From positions 19,468,001 through 19,532,000 of the forward strand of contig OZ234498.1 of assembly GCA_965153455.1 (NCBI GenBank): 64,000 bases of DNA. The letters are read 5' to 3'. A program made the position numbers and the translations under genes. Below the pieces are notes generated by a model, which did not search any database, had not been told where the DNA came from, and saw nothing but the letters and a program-made list of their open reading frames with translations. The stretch is from Sphagnum compactum (Eukaryota; Bryophyta; Sphagnopsida; Sphagnales). Position 1 is the first letter of the stretch. Each line of letters opens with the position of its first letter. Shown one piece after another: positions 38,080 through 50,392 of the stretch.

Positions 38080-39044
38080 CAGTGTTGTGCGTGTAAGTGT
38101 CAATATACAGGAGTAAATTCTGTGTAAGTGTAAATCATTTATACTTACCCATCCAGATTTTTTACACTTACACTTATCCTGTTATAATATATATATATAT
38201 ATATTTACACTTACACAAGGACAGTGTAAATATTTGTCAAATACATTACATGGCCCCGTGTAAATGTTTTGGGGCATGTAAGTGTAAATATTAAAATTAT
38301 TTGTAAAGTCACCTGTCTTTGGGCCTCCTTTCACCCTAAACCCTTCTTTCAGGGCTATCCATAAAGTAAGAAAATTTTATTAAATCTAGGAATGAAATGC
38401 TGAAAATCAGCATTTAATGCACAAGGTTCCAATACTAATTATAGTAGCTTTACAACTTACAGGTAGGAGCACTAAAAATATATGCAGCAACAGTGGAGGC
38501 GCTAAAGAAAAAGGAAAGACAAGGTGAAACTCAGTTCACCACAAAAACTGATGTTCCCCCACCCTTGAACTCTAATGTTTTTCTTTTTTTGGGTAGGTTT
38601 GTTCTTTTGGGAATCTCACCCTGTTTATGATCAAACTCAAGGGTTCTAGTGTTCTTTTCCTTATTTTATAGATAACTATATTATATATCTTTGATGACCA
38701 TACCTTCTTGCAAAGTCATATGAATTAGTTGTGGGAGTATATATATATATATATGTTTTTTTTTTTGCAATGAGCCATTTAGCTGGCTTATTGTCAAAAA
38801 ATTATGAAATCTCCCCTCCTCAAATAAAAATCACATTTTCTACATTGTTTTAGATTTATATTATTACACATAGTCATGTAAAATCATATATATACATATT
38901 TACATTGTTTTATCAAACCACGTAAAATTATATAAATATATTTATTTTTACAACTACACTTACACTGTTTTACACGACATAAAATAAATTTACGCGATTT
39001 TACACTTACACGTTTCATATTCTACATTTACACGCACAACACTG
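38080..39044. mobile_element. TIR element with TTTACACTTACAC subterminal repeats
   Basis: About 965 bp bounded by an inverted repeat: CAGTGTTGTGCGTGTAAGTG on the left (38080) and its near-perfect complement ACATTTACACGCACAACACTG on the right (ending 39044). Inside both ends the motif TTTACACTTACAC or its complement recurs about eight times, like the subterminal repeats bound by some transposases. A 10-base direct repeat, AACACTGGTC, occurs at 38071-38080 and 39038-39047, but it overlaps the TIR, so the true target duplication is uncertain. No transposase ORF. A copy of repeat family B sits in its middle. Confidence 0.65.
38356..38676 (-). repeat. Repeat family B, copy 1 (nested)
   Basis: Minus-strand copy of a family also found at 48879 and 54179. 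Shared blocks in family orientation: GGAAAA, then TTGAGTTTG, ATAAACAGGGTGAGATTC, GAGTTTCACC, TTAGCGCCTCCACTG, GCTCCTACCTGTA, and GAACCTTGTGCATTAAATGC. Its outer ends are themselves complementary (TATCTATAAAATAAG against TATCCATAAAGTAAG), suggesting a MITE of about 320 bp. It lies inside the TIR element at 38080-39044. Confidence 0.65.
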
Positions 39045-39893
39045 GTCCAAACCCCAAGTCCACGAAATCCGTTGAACCCCCCAGCTGCACCAGAGTTCAT
39101 CCAAGCCCACGCCCACGAAAATTCATCCAAATCAAGTAGTCCAAAGTTCAGAATCATTTTTTGCCGCTCAACAAGTCAGTCTGCTGCCGCTTCCGTTCAT
39201 CCATAGGAGGAGCTGCTGCTGCCGCCACCACCGCCGCCGTTCTCCAACGAACGCTTCCTTCCTCATCGTCGTCGCAGTCGTGACAGTCGGCGAAAATCGC
39301 AACCTGGTTGGTGACCAGCACGCATGAATGCAGAGGAATGATTCGTGTACAGAGGAAGAGATCAGAAAATCCTCGGATAGAAAGAAAAAAGAGAGACAAA
39401 AAGAAAACAACAACACCCAATAAATAAAATTCTAAGTGGATGAGGTACGAGACTCATCTGTTGATCAAGCATTTTGCATGTTGAAAACAAAACTCTCTCG
39501 TTGTTGTTGCTTTAGTTGCTGCCGCTGTTTTTGGGGGTAAAGAAAGAAAGGAAGAAAGTGTGCTAGCAAGAAGAAGGTGGCGAAGGTTTGCTGTCTCGAG
39601 AGATAAGATCCGAAAGAAAGAGATTTGGTGGTGTTGAGTGTGAAGACAAGAGAAATCACCATCATCACCATCATCATCATCATCATTATCATGTGGTTTT
39701 TAGGTCATCCAACTCTTGTTGGGTGAGGAGGACGAGGAGGAAGGAGGAGGAGGAGGAGGAGGGGTTTGTTTGTTCGTTTTTTTCTCTTTTTTGGATGCAT
39801 GGATAGGGTGCAAGTTTTGGGTTGTGAGATTTTCTTGGTGAAGGGAAGATGAGCGGATAGTATTACGGTTGAATTCTTTCGAGGAGGAATGCG
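39045..39893 (+). promoter_or_regulatory. Upstream region and leader of the Toc159 gene
   Basis: Includes CCACCACCGCCGCC-type and CAT-repeat microsatellites (39655-39690) and GGA repeats (39725-39760). Several ATGs precede the main start, each followed by a short ORF: one at 39849 reads M-S-G-stop, and one at 39889 overlaps the main start. No TATA box could be fixed. Confidence 0.4.
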
Positions 39894-39906
39894 ATGGATG
39901 CTTTAA
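39889..39906 (+). other. uORF overlapping the Toc159 start codon
   Basis: ATG CGA TGG ATG CTT TAA starts five bases before the main ATG, in another frame, and ends inside the main coding region. If transcribed, ribosomes that use it would miss the main start. Functional effect is inference only. Confidence 0.4.
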
Positions 39907-42900
39907 GGAAGTTGGGAAGCATGAGGAGTAGGAGGAGGGTTTCAGCGGCGGCATCAGCTCAAGCTCCTGAGAAGCTCGCGGAAATTGCAGGAACTGCGGC
40001 ACCTCTGAATAACAAGGAGGACGTGGGTGATCAAGTCTCCAATGGAGTCTCGGATTTTGTACAAGACGAAGCGTCGAATGGCGAAGTTTTTCTGCATGAA
40101 GAAGAAGACGAAGAAGAAACAGAGGGTGAGGAGGATTCAACTGCGAGGCTTACGCCTATCCGTGCACCGGTTTCCGTTGACAATGATGGAGGAGGAGGAG
40201 GAGATGGCGACGTAAGCTCTGGGAGCGGGGAGAGTTTTGATAGTGCGCTAGAGCGAATGGCGGCTTCGTCTACGCCTAGTTACGAGGCGAGTCCTGTGGG
40301 TTCTTATAACGCTCCTTCTTCTTCACACATTCTTCACAAAATGATGACGATGCAACAGCAGGAGCAGGAGGAGGAGCAGCAGAAAGGTTTGGGAGTGGGA
40401 CAACAGGGTGCTTTGATGCGCCTCAATCACATGATCAGCGGACAGTCCACACTTGATACTGCTGTCATTGAGAATTGCACAGAGGAAGAATTCAAGCACA
40501 AGATGGAGGAGATTGCAAGGAGTAAGGATTTGTCTCTGGATGATGCTAGAATTTCCAGCATCATGGATGCTCTCCTACCCCTTCTTCTTGTGCATGATCA
40601 AGGTGGTGACAGCCAGACAGCCTCTGAATCCAAACCTGAGTATGATGAGAGAAGTGTTGTTCTGGAGGAGGAGGATGACCAGAACAAGGAGGATGTGGAT
40701 GATGCCTCAGCTCCTGCTGCTATGCCTGTTGCAAAACTATCTGCAGAAGATGAAGAAGAAGAAGAAGAAGAAGAAGAGGAGGAGCTGCTCATTGAAGGAG
40801 ACCAAGGTATGAACAGTTTATGATCTCTCTCTCTCTTTGCAGTGGAAACCCTTGCTTGTTTCCCATCTTGTTCTCCCTCTGGGGTTTTGTGTTTGTTTCA
40901 TTTAGTAACTTTCTCAACCAGAGTACTACACAAGTACTGACATGATATAACAAGTATGTCTCTCATGTTTGTTCCAAATTGCTGCTACGTTGGGTGTTAT
41001 CAATAGTCTGTTTTGTTTTTACGGGTTCTTTCTTGAGACTCTTCTATTTTCTAAAGTTTTCTTTTGTTTCTCAGATGGGTCAGTCCTATTCTTTATCATC
41101 CTTCCGAAGAATAAAAGGCTAACCAATGAAGATTTCTCTTACTAAAGAGGACTCAAGAGTTTGCTCAATAAAAGAGAAACTTTTGTTTTTAGAATTTCAT
41201 CATTCAAACGATGTCTTCCAAATGATTTTGTGTATAGAGTCTTTGTAAGTGGTGGGAGCTTTTTGAAGTGCAGTTGTCAGGTCCTTGTTTGTGGTTTCCC
41301 ATGTCGTCTGTTATTCTATATTTCCTCTTCTTGTCGTGTATTCTCTTTTGTCTTTTTTTTGGGGGTTTTTCCCCCTCTTTTTCTCTCTATGTTTTTCCCC
41401 CTTTGTGGTGTTAGTTGCTAGCCAATATTGTGGCCTAGTCTTCCCATTGCTTCTAGACTTGCAAAACAAAAAACTCAGTACACACACTAGCAGTTACATT
41501 GCTGCCCTATACCCACTGTAGGGAGCTGATAAAGTCAGTGAGTAAGTTGTGATAGTTAAGTTCGTATTATACATGTTACTATTGTGGTCCCTGAACAAGT
41601 GAGAGACTGGCACTTTTGTTCATACTGCTTGCTTTTTTTTTTTTTTTTCCCTCCTTCTACCCTTCTGTGTTGTTCGTTCTTCCTGGTTCTGTAAGTCCTT
41701 CTGTAAGTCCTCCGCAAATCTTTCTTTTAATTTCAGGGAAAAAGTTTTAAGCTTGTTTTGGCTTCTGAACTGTGAGTATGGAGATTTTCTTGATTCTCTT
41801 TGAGAGTTAGTGTTTCATGTTTCATTATCTACATTTGGAAGATGTCTCTGCAATGAATTCCCCAATGTAGCTAGCTTTGTATTCACTTAACATCTACTAC
41901 TCCTAAATGCTCTCCATTGCATGGCAGCCTTTGAGAAGGGTGAGCGACCCAATGGTGATGAGTTTGTAGAGGCAAATGAGGGAGCAGATGAAGGGGAGGA
42001 GGATGAGGAGGCTTTGTTTGATAACAGGAAGGGAAACATTATCAAAGGAAACTTATCAACAATCATTGCTCAAGAGTCAACGGATGATGACAAGACTGAA
42101 GAAGTAGCAACTGCCCAAGCTGCCACAAGTGAGGAAAAGCAATCAGACTTTCCTTCAGATGCAGTTCTGCCCAAAGGATTGGGTTCTGTGCTTATTGCAC
42201 ATGAAGAACCCATACTGCAAACGGGTGCCACCAGGAAGACAAAAGAAGAAGAAGATGGAGACATTGAGGATAAGACTGAGGTCCTTTTAGTCCCTCAGGA
42301 AGAGAGTGAGGAGTGCAAGGAAACTGAATCTAATACAGAGGCTCTTGCTGAAAAAGAATCAGCTACTGGTGGGCCATCTGAGGAGGAAACTCTGCCTTTG
42401 GTTGTGTCTGAAACAAGGTTTGCACAGCCAAAGGAAGAGGAGGATGTGCCTGCAGCACCTAAAGAATCCAGCCACATTGAATCAGTAGAGGTGGGGAAGG
42501 AGGCTCCAAAACCTTCACCTGTTGTCGAAGACAAGTCTGAGAGTGAGATTGGAGAAGACAACAGCACCGTTACGGTGCCTATCAACACGGAGCAAGCAAT
42601 AACTATGAAAGAGGAAGAGGAAGAAGGGGTGCCTGAAGAAGTTGCATCTGAAGAAGCTGATGGACTAAGGGCTGTAGAAAACAGAGCAGCAAGTGAATCT
42701 GCCATCATTTCCAAGCCACCCAGAGGTGAAGTCAACACTGAGGAGGAAGAATCTTTGCTGTCAGCTGTTCCCAAACAGGTCAGCAGCAGGGATGTGATTG
42801 AGGACTGTGTGAGTGTTGAGACCAATTCTATAGTTGACTCTGTGACGGTTAAGGATGGATTTGACAATCAAACCACCCCAGAATTGCCCATTGCTACTGA

Positions 42901-45900
42901 AGATTTCACTACAGAGGAGGACAGAGCCAACAAAGCAACAACAGCAGTACTCCTTGCTGCTGAGAATGACAAAACTTTAGATGCCTCTGATGTTGATTTG
43001 TCTCTTCCAGACACAGTTAAGTCAGTGAATCCTGTAACTGAGAATGGTGGTGCAGAGACTGCTGCTGTGGTAGAGGCCGGGCCCCAATCTGCCTTTCTTA
43101 GTGAGCTTCAAGACTCAAATGGTGACTGGGATGGGGAGGAAGAAGATAAAGAGGAAGTAAATGATGAAGAAGAGGATGGGGACGAGGAGGAGGAGGAGGA
43201 GGAGGAGGAGGAGCATGGTAACCTGGATGCTGCTGAAGCCTTGGCTGCACTAGTGAAGTCAGCCCGAAGTGAATCTGGTATATTCTGCACTGCAAAATAC
43301 TCTCAGCTTACAATATACCTTAAGTATGTGGTTTGATGGGTTTTTGAGGCTTGCAGGGTTTAGGGGCTGCACTTGACTGCTTTTTTTCATCATTGCTATT
43401 CAATCAAGTAAGAGTCACAAGACAAAAAGGAATTGACTTTTTTGGAGTTTACAAATCATTCAGTAGTGTAGGGATCATCTAGTCAGTAGGAAGACAATCT
43501 GATGGAGTTCCACATTGTGCCTTTCACAACTTTTTTGCAGAGTCTAGAAGTGAGAACTCTAAAACCCCATCATTAGGTGCTGCGGGTCCTTCTCTCCCAC
43601 AACGACCAACAGGACGCAGCCGACCTACCACTGCATTAGAACCACCGAGGAATCCACCCCATAGCAATGTGGCGACTGCTTCCCAACTTGCTGCCCCTCC
43701 CGAGGACAATCCCTCAAATGGGGATGGGAATGATGGGAATGATGAAACTCGTGAGAAACTCCAGAATATTAGGGTTAAGTTCTTACGGCTTGCTCACCGA
43801 CTTGGTCAATCACCCCAGAATGTTGTTGTTGCACAAGTACTGTACCGTTTGGGGTTGGCTGAGCAGCTAAGAGGGGGTCGATCAGCAAGCCGAGCAGGTG
43901 CTTTCAGCTTTGATCATGCTAATGCTATTGCAGAGGAGCAGGAAGCTGTGTCTGGACAAGAGGAGGAGCTGGACTTTGCATGCACGGTTTTACTTCTTGG
44001 GAAAACAGGGGTTGGAAAATCAGCAACTATCAACTCCATTTTTGATGAGCCTCGCACAAGCACTAATGCTTTCCACCCATCGACAAAGAAGGTGCAGGAG
44101 ATTGTTGGCCATGTTCATGGAATCAAAGTACTCCTCTGCACCTGTCTCAATCACTTGCATTTGATCTTTGTCCTGTTTGTTAGAAGCAAGTCACACGTTA
44201 TGGATGGGTACATGTGTTGCCTGACTGCATCCCAGCTCTGTTATATAGCCATTTCTATTGTGGATATGATGCTTTTACATGGTTTTAACTCTAAATCCTA
44301 TCCAGTATTTATGACTTTCCTCTGGCACAAGGCTGTTGCAAGCACCAGTTTGTGAGAACCTAGTAAGTTCTTTTGGCTAAAAATCCAACTTGAAACTGAT
44401 GACAGGTCAGGGTGATAGATACCCCAGGGTTGCTACCTTCTGTTATGGATCAACAGCACAATGAAAGGATCATGGGTTCTGTCAAAAATTACATCCGAAA
44501 GTCATCACCGGATATTGTTCTCTACTTTGATCGACTGGACATGCAAAGCCGAGATTATGGAGATCTCCCTCTTTTGCGCACCATCACTGACCTGTTTGGG
44601 GCTGCTATTTGGTTCAATGCTATTGTTGTCTTGACACATGCTTCATCTGCCCCTCCTGACGGACCCAATGGTGTTCCACTCAGTTATGAAATGTTTGTAG
44701 CCCAAAGGTCCCATGTGGTACAGCAAACAATCAGACAAGCGGCTGGAGATATGCGGCTCATGAACCCTGTCTCCCTGGTGGAGAATCATCCTGCCTGCAG
44801 GACAAACCGAGCAGGACAGAGGGTTTTGCCAAATGCCCAAATTTGGAAACCTCAACTGTTGTTACTCTGCTTTGCATCAAAAATCTTGGCAGATGCAAAT
44901 TCATTGCTGAAGCTTCAGGACACTAGCTCTCCTGGAAGACCCTTTGGGCAACGTCCACGTGTGCCTCCCCTTCCCTTCCTATTGTCATCTCTCCTCCAAT
45001 CACGGGCCCAACTGAAAGTGGCAGATGAACAAATGGGGGATGAAGATGATGCCGACTCAGATGATGAGTCTGATGTTTCAGATGGTGATGACTATGATGA
45101 GCTTCCTCCTTTCAGGTAATGCAGACTACTACACTTAATCGGAGTTGGACTACATATGAGCCTCTGCATTCACTAAGCTCCACTAGGAAATATGTTGAAA
45201 TAGATACCTTCAGCAGATGGGATTTTGGTGTTTTGATTCATCAGGCCTCTTGCAAAGGAAGAGTTGGAGGAGCTCAGTAAAGAACAGAAGCAACAGTATG
45301 CAGAGGAGGTAGCCGACCGTGAGAGGCTGTTTCAGAAGAAACAGTGGCGTGAAGAGCTTAAGCGGCGCAAGGAGATGAAGCAACGTGCTGCAGCCATGTC
45401 AAAAGAGGAGCTGGCCCATGCTGAAGAGGGAGTTGATGATGATGGTGGACGGGCTGCAGCTGTGCCTGTTCCGATGCCTGACATGGCTCTTCCTCCCTCG
45501 TTTGACTCTGAAAATCCTACTCACAGGTTCTCATCAACTAATATTTTTTTGTCTTAATTTCATTATCATTAGTTGCATTAGCATGTGTCCCATCGCGTGC
45601 ATAAAAATTGAATAAATAGATTGAACTGTGCTTTATAATTCTTCCCCACTGATGGTACAGGTACCGGTATTTGGAGACTGCCAATCAATGGCTTGTGCGT
45701 CCAGTGCTGGAAACACATGGATGGGACCATGATGCAGGTTATGATGGGTTCAATGTAGAGAAGCTCTTTGTAGTTGCAGACAAGATTCCAGCAACCATCT
45801 CAGGTCAGGTGACAAAGGACAAAAAGGAAAGTCAAGTGAACTTTGAAGCAGCAGCATCATTTAAGCACGGAGAATGCAAATCAACACTGGCTGGATTTGA

Positions 45901-46420
45901 CATCCAGACCATTGGGAAGGACCTCGGTTACACTTTGAGGTCAGAGACACAGTTCAACAACTTCAAGAGGAATAAGACAACTGCAGGGTTGACTTTTACT
46001 CTCTTGGGTGACACCATCGCAGCAGGCTTGAAGCTTGAAGACCGACTCCTTATTGGTAAAAGGTTTAAAGTGGTTGTGAATGGTGGGGTACTTACTGGGA
46101 GGGGGGACAAGGCCTTTGGGGGAAGTTTGGAGGCCACATTGAGGGGGAAACAATACCCATTGAGTCGCACCCTTTCCACACTTGGGCTTTCCGTCATGGA
46201 TTGGCATGGCGATCTGGCCATTGGTGGGAATTTGCAGTCGCAGTTTATGGTTGGGAAAACAATGATGGTGGCGAGGGCTAACCTGAACAACCGTGGGGCC
46301 GGCCAGGTTAGCATTCGGGCAAGTAGCTCTGAGCAGCTCCAAATGGTTTTGATTGGTATTGTTCCAATTTTCCGTTCCCTCATCAACTCTTGGTTTGGCA
46401 CTGCTCAGCCTTCACAATAG
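39894..46420 (+). CDS. TOC159: Toc159-class chloroplast protein import receptor GTPase, six exons
   Basis: Outer-envelope GTPase receptor of the TOC complex that recognises precursor proteins for plastid import. Exons 39894-40806, 41928-43277, 43541-44127, 44406-45115, 45245-45526 and 45661-46420 join in frame to 1533 residues, close to Arabidopsis TOC159 (about 1500) and longer than TOC132/TOC120. Residues 1 to about 860 form an acidic, Glu-rich, low-complexity A-domain. The G-domain has the P-loop GKTGVGKS (908-915) with following ATINSIFDE, and DTPGLLPS (955-962); next come LYFDRLDMQSRD, RTNRAGQRVLPNAQIWKP, and LPFLLSSLLQSR. The C-terminal M-domain has NQWLVRPVLETHGWDHDAGY, SGQVTKDKK, GLSVMDWHGDLAIGGNLQSQ and ARANLNNRGAGQVS. 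Donors after exons 3 and 5 (AAA|GTACTC, CAG|GTTCTC) are weak, but protein continuity supports them. Which paralogue (TOC159 or TOC132/120) it represents is unresolved. Confidence 0.95.
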
Positions 46421-47200
46421 GAAAATTTTTGCTGTCTCCAATTATTTTTGCTACTGTGATCCCTCCCCCTGGTCTTGTGAACCCTGGCTCTCTATCATAC
46501 ATAAGGCTTGGAAGGATGATGGAGCAAATTTTGGTAACACCCATAGGCATATATGAGAGAGACAGAGAGAGAGAACTAATAATCTCAGGTTTCCTGGGAG
46601 TGCTTCACATCAAGCTTTTTTTTCTTCAAAAGAGTGAACCTAGTGATGGTAATGTGAAAGAAAAATACGTTTGAGTTCAAGACTCACCTTCAACCTAGCT
46701 TCCAACTAATGTTCACTTCTTGCATTATCTTTAATTTGCAAGCTATGTGTTGCTCCGTGTGATGGGTTGTGAGGAGAGGAGACACCTTTCTTTTCTGTGG
46801 CCATGTGTTTTGAATTTTTGATTTTCCTCTAGTGATTCGTTTATTTGGAACAGGTGAAGATACCAGAAAATCACTAACATGTGACAGAATGTGATGTGCA
46901 AGTTACCGAGTATCTATTGGCCACATTTCTCCAGTAACTCTGGAGACTACTGCTGGTTCTGTAATTGCAAGGTTCTCACCCTGTCACTCTATCATGACTG
47001 GATTTAACTAGGAGAAGTGGAACACTAATCTAGGACATTTGGTCATTGATAAAACATGTTCATAACTGCCATTAACCTTGGTGCTTTAGAGAGCAAATGC
47101 AATTCAATAGCTTCTACACCATGGGTCTAAAGTCTAAACATTATGTAACCACCTTATTGCACCCCTTCTCATTGAGTGCCTTCCAATGATATCAAATGTG
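46421..47200. other. Toc159 3' flank, intergenic
   Basis: Probable 3' UTR followed by DNA with no recognisable gene. Confidence 0.4.
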
Positions 47201-47208
47201 TGGTAGGG

Positions 47209-48085
47209 GGCACCATGGTTTGGGAGATGTCCAAGTGACAAACCAAATGAAACAAACAAACTACCTTCTTTAGTATATCTATTAGGCTAGTGCGGCTTGA
47301 AGCCCAAGGTGTGAACTTGTTATCCAACTAATTTCTCCTTCCAAAACTAGTTTATTTAGTTTTGTTTATTCTTCAATGACATAAACCTACTCAAACTTCA
47401 ATATATCTTGTAGCTTAGGTCCAAAAATTATGAAATCACCTCCATGGAATCCAACTCACGAAGCACTTTCCACAAATATTAAGAGTTCGACCAAATCATC
47501 ACAAAAAAATTTGTTTTGATTTTTATTGAAGTTTCAATGAAAACATTGTTTAATATCAAATAATCCTTGCATTGCAAGGTTAAACATTACTAAACTGCCT
47601 TCATACACCCATTTTCATGGTGGAGAGGCACCATGATTTGGGAGATCTCAACGTGACAAAACAACCTTCCTTGGTAGATAGATGTTTATATTTTCTTCTA
47701 AGTTTAAATCTTGCACAACGTAGCTTTAAATGTTTTGAAGCTATCCTCAATTTTCATGGTGTTAGGTATGCAATATTAAATTTGTGTAAACCATTCGGGT
47801 AAACAATGCTATAGGAAATTTTGGCTAAATGTACCGACTCAACATTGACAAAGAATTGAAAATTGTTTGTAAATGAACCTAAAGAAACTAATAGCTACAT
47901 CACATGGGTGTGAATAAGTGTTTATGGTTTTTGATTATGATGTATAAAATTCGTCCAAAAAATACACTGGTGTGGATGAAAGCTGAATGAATCACATCTC
48001 TAGTAGATTTCACTTGTGGAATGTATCTATGAAGTAAGGTAGTTTGCTTGTAGTTTTGAGATCTCCCAAACCACCATGGCACCTT
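47209..48085. repeat. Family D: two direct and one inverted copy of a short repeat
   Basis: The core GGCACCATGGTTTGGGAGAT is present near 47209-47229 and, slightly changed, near 47627-47646; a reverse-complement copy lies near 48059-48082. In copies 1 and 3 the core is followed at similar distance by AAACTACCTT (in copy 2 by AACCTTCCTT), a run of about 70 bases in total. Nature unknown. The whole region from 46.4 to 48.9 kb holds no recognised gene. Confidence 0.45.
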
Positions 48086-48878
48086 TTGTCACACTCTTGA
48101 TGCCATTGAAAAGCCCTAAATGAATGAGTAGGGGTGCACCAAGTTGGTTTCACAATGTCTTGACTTATTGTGAAAAAGTTATTGAATATTGAATTCGTTT
48201 ATATGAAACTTATATAGGGGTGTTTGGGCATGGTCTTGGTGTTGATGGAAAGCCCTTGATGAATTGGATTTAATTAAGGAATTTTTTTGTCCTAAGGTGT
48301 GGGAGATACTGAATTTTGAGCAATGTTTTTAAAGGAAAGTTCAATTAAATTCCAAAAATGGTTTTCAAAGGGAAAAATAAGTTAAGTAATCATAACACAC
48401 TTGGGCCAGTGGTGAACAAAATTATGTTACAAGGTTGAACTTGAAACTATTGTAGTACCTTTTCATGTTCAGTTGTAAACAAATTATTTGTTTGAAATGT
48501 GAAAATTTAAAGGAAATTACAAGGGAGAAAAAAAATTGGTGAAAACAAGAGCTTCTTGTTTCAGGCCAATTTACCGTTACAAAGCAGATAATCCAATAAT
48601 TGACAACATTTTTTAATCTTATAATTTGGTGGAACATTATGTCTCTTCATTTTTGCAGAAAAAAGCAATAAAAAATATTGTAAAAGATCTCGAGGTTCAG
48701 AATCAAGAGGACTTGTGAAAGAAGTAGACAATACATATTGCCAAAACTTCATTATTTTTTATTAAAAAAATGTCAAAGTGAAAATTTAAAAAATAAAATA
48801 ATTATTCAGCACATGAGTGCCAAACCTGAAAAGGAACCACGGTGGTACGATATAAATAAATAAATAATAGAGTAATCC

Positions 48879-49098
48879 GTAAAGTCAGGAAAAGACTCCA
48901 CCGGTACTCTGAGTTTGGTCATAAACAGGGTGAGATTCAAAAAAACCTTGCCACAAAGTACATTAGCATTCAGTTTCACCCTGTTTTTCTTTTTTCCTGA
49001 GCGCCTCCACTGCTGCTACATATATTTTCACTTGTCCTACCTGTACCGCTACGATAATTCTTCTCGAACCTTGTGCATTAAATGCTGAGTTTCAGGAT
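48879..49098 (+). repeat. Repeat family B, copy 2
   Basis: Contains GTCAGGAAAA, GAGTTTGGTCATAAACAGGG, TGAGATTC, GTTTCACCCTGTTTTT, TTTTTTCCTGAGCGCCTCCA, CCTACCTGTAC and GAACCTTGTGCATTAAATGC in the same order as the other copies. The blocks GTCAGGAAAA/TTTTCCTGAGC and AACAGGGTGA/TCACCCTGTT make nested inverted repeats of about 110 bp in all. The right end is cut shorter than in the other two copies. Confidence 0.7.
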
Positions 49099-49623
49099 TC
49101 GGTGAACTTGGTGTAACCAAATTTTAGTCCCAATGGACACCTTGGTCCATATGGCGACCGAATTTCAATCACAAATTGTTTTTAATTATAAAAAAAGTCT
49201 GGATTATCAAGATGGTGATTGCAATTTAGTTGTCACATCTGGATGGTTTGGAATTTTTTTTCTTTTGTGATTGAATTAATTTTGATTGTCACATGAACCA
49301 AGACCTGAATTACTCATCCATGTCCCCCAAAATTAATGTGATGTTTAAATTTTAGTTGACACTGAAATAAAATTTTAACTCTACCCAAAAACAGTTATTG
49401 CTTTGACCTAGGTTGACCCAAATGAACATGATGATGAATTCTATCGATCTCAAAATTGAGACAACGTGACAAAGTTGACATTGATAACTATGGGTATAAA
49501 ATTAGTAGGTATTATATCTATTGGTGGCTTCGTGGTTAGCTAGTTGCACATATAGCAATCGTGGTTCATAAGAGCCCCTTGCATATTTTGTAGAAATAGG
49601 TTGAACTTTCAATTTTGAAGTAC
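49099..49623. other. Intergenic DNA, no gene
   Basis: No coding region or transposon end recognised. Confidence 0.35.
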
Positions 49624-49625
49624 TA

Positions 49626-49854
49626 TAGCACCTAGGCTGGTTAGGCACTCATTAATTAATTAATTTTAGAATTGTCAAAAACTCTGAAAAATACCAACAT
49701 GACATCCCCAAAATTTGAAAGAAACGCTCGAGCATAGTAGTTTCATTATTTAGTCTTGTGCCTAATTGTAAAATATCAATTTGTATTGCTGAAAGCAAAT
49801 GACAAAAAAAATAAGATTATTAGACACCTTGATGCCCGACCAGCCTAGGTACTT
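49626..49854. mobile_element. Candidate MITE of about 230 bp
   Basis: Left end AGCACCTAGGCTGGTTAGGC is nearly complementary to right end GCCCGACCAGCCTAGGTACT, giving a TIR of about 20 bases with three or four mismatches. The interior is AT-rich and non-coding. No clear target duplication and no second copy in the window. Confidence 0.45.
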
Positions 49855-50392
49855 GGGTAGCTGATTAAGGTGTGCTACTTTTAAGAATGGTGCTTAATGC
49901 ATGTAAAGATTCACCATTTTGGATTGCTCTTGCTTGTTTGTAAGCTTTCATGTTGTGGGCGAGTTAACTAGTTCTTGATACTTCAAGTTTGTGGAACAGT
50001 CCAGGGTTGATGAGTTTTGCTTGATCCAAATGTGGATGCAATCTTAGGGGTTTCTTGCACATGTTACTAATACTTTGGTGTGCATAATGCTTTGAAGGTT
50101 GTGAGCTTCCATATTTATGGATTAAGTATTAGTCACAGTGTGCAGTTGAGCCAGTTACCCAGTTACCAGACATGGCCGATTGTCCAGAAGTGTCAAGCTT
50201 ATGAGTTATGGGACACATAAGTGTGAGTTATGAGGTTTAGCCAACCAATGAATAGGAACATATCAAAAGGAATTAGGGGGTATGAAAATGTCAGAAGGCA
50301 ACAAGGTACGTGATAAAAACAAAAGGGAGCTCGCGTCCAATGACATGCTCCTGTATCAGTGAGACTGTCCATACAATTGGTTATATGACTTG

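Noticed and set aside
42295-42867. 190-codon minus-strand Ser/Thr-rich ORF
   Set aside because: Complement of the Glu/Val-rich acidic domain of the Toc159 gene; a shadow of real coding sequence.
45928-46401. 157-codon minus-strand ORF
   Set aside because: Lies wholly antisense to the conserved Toc159 M-domain exon.
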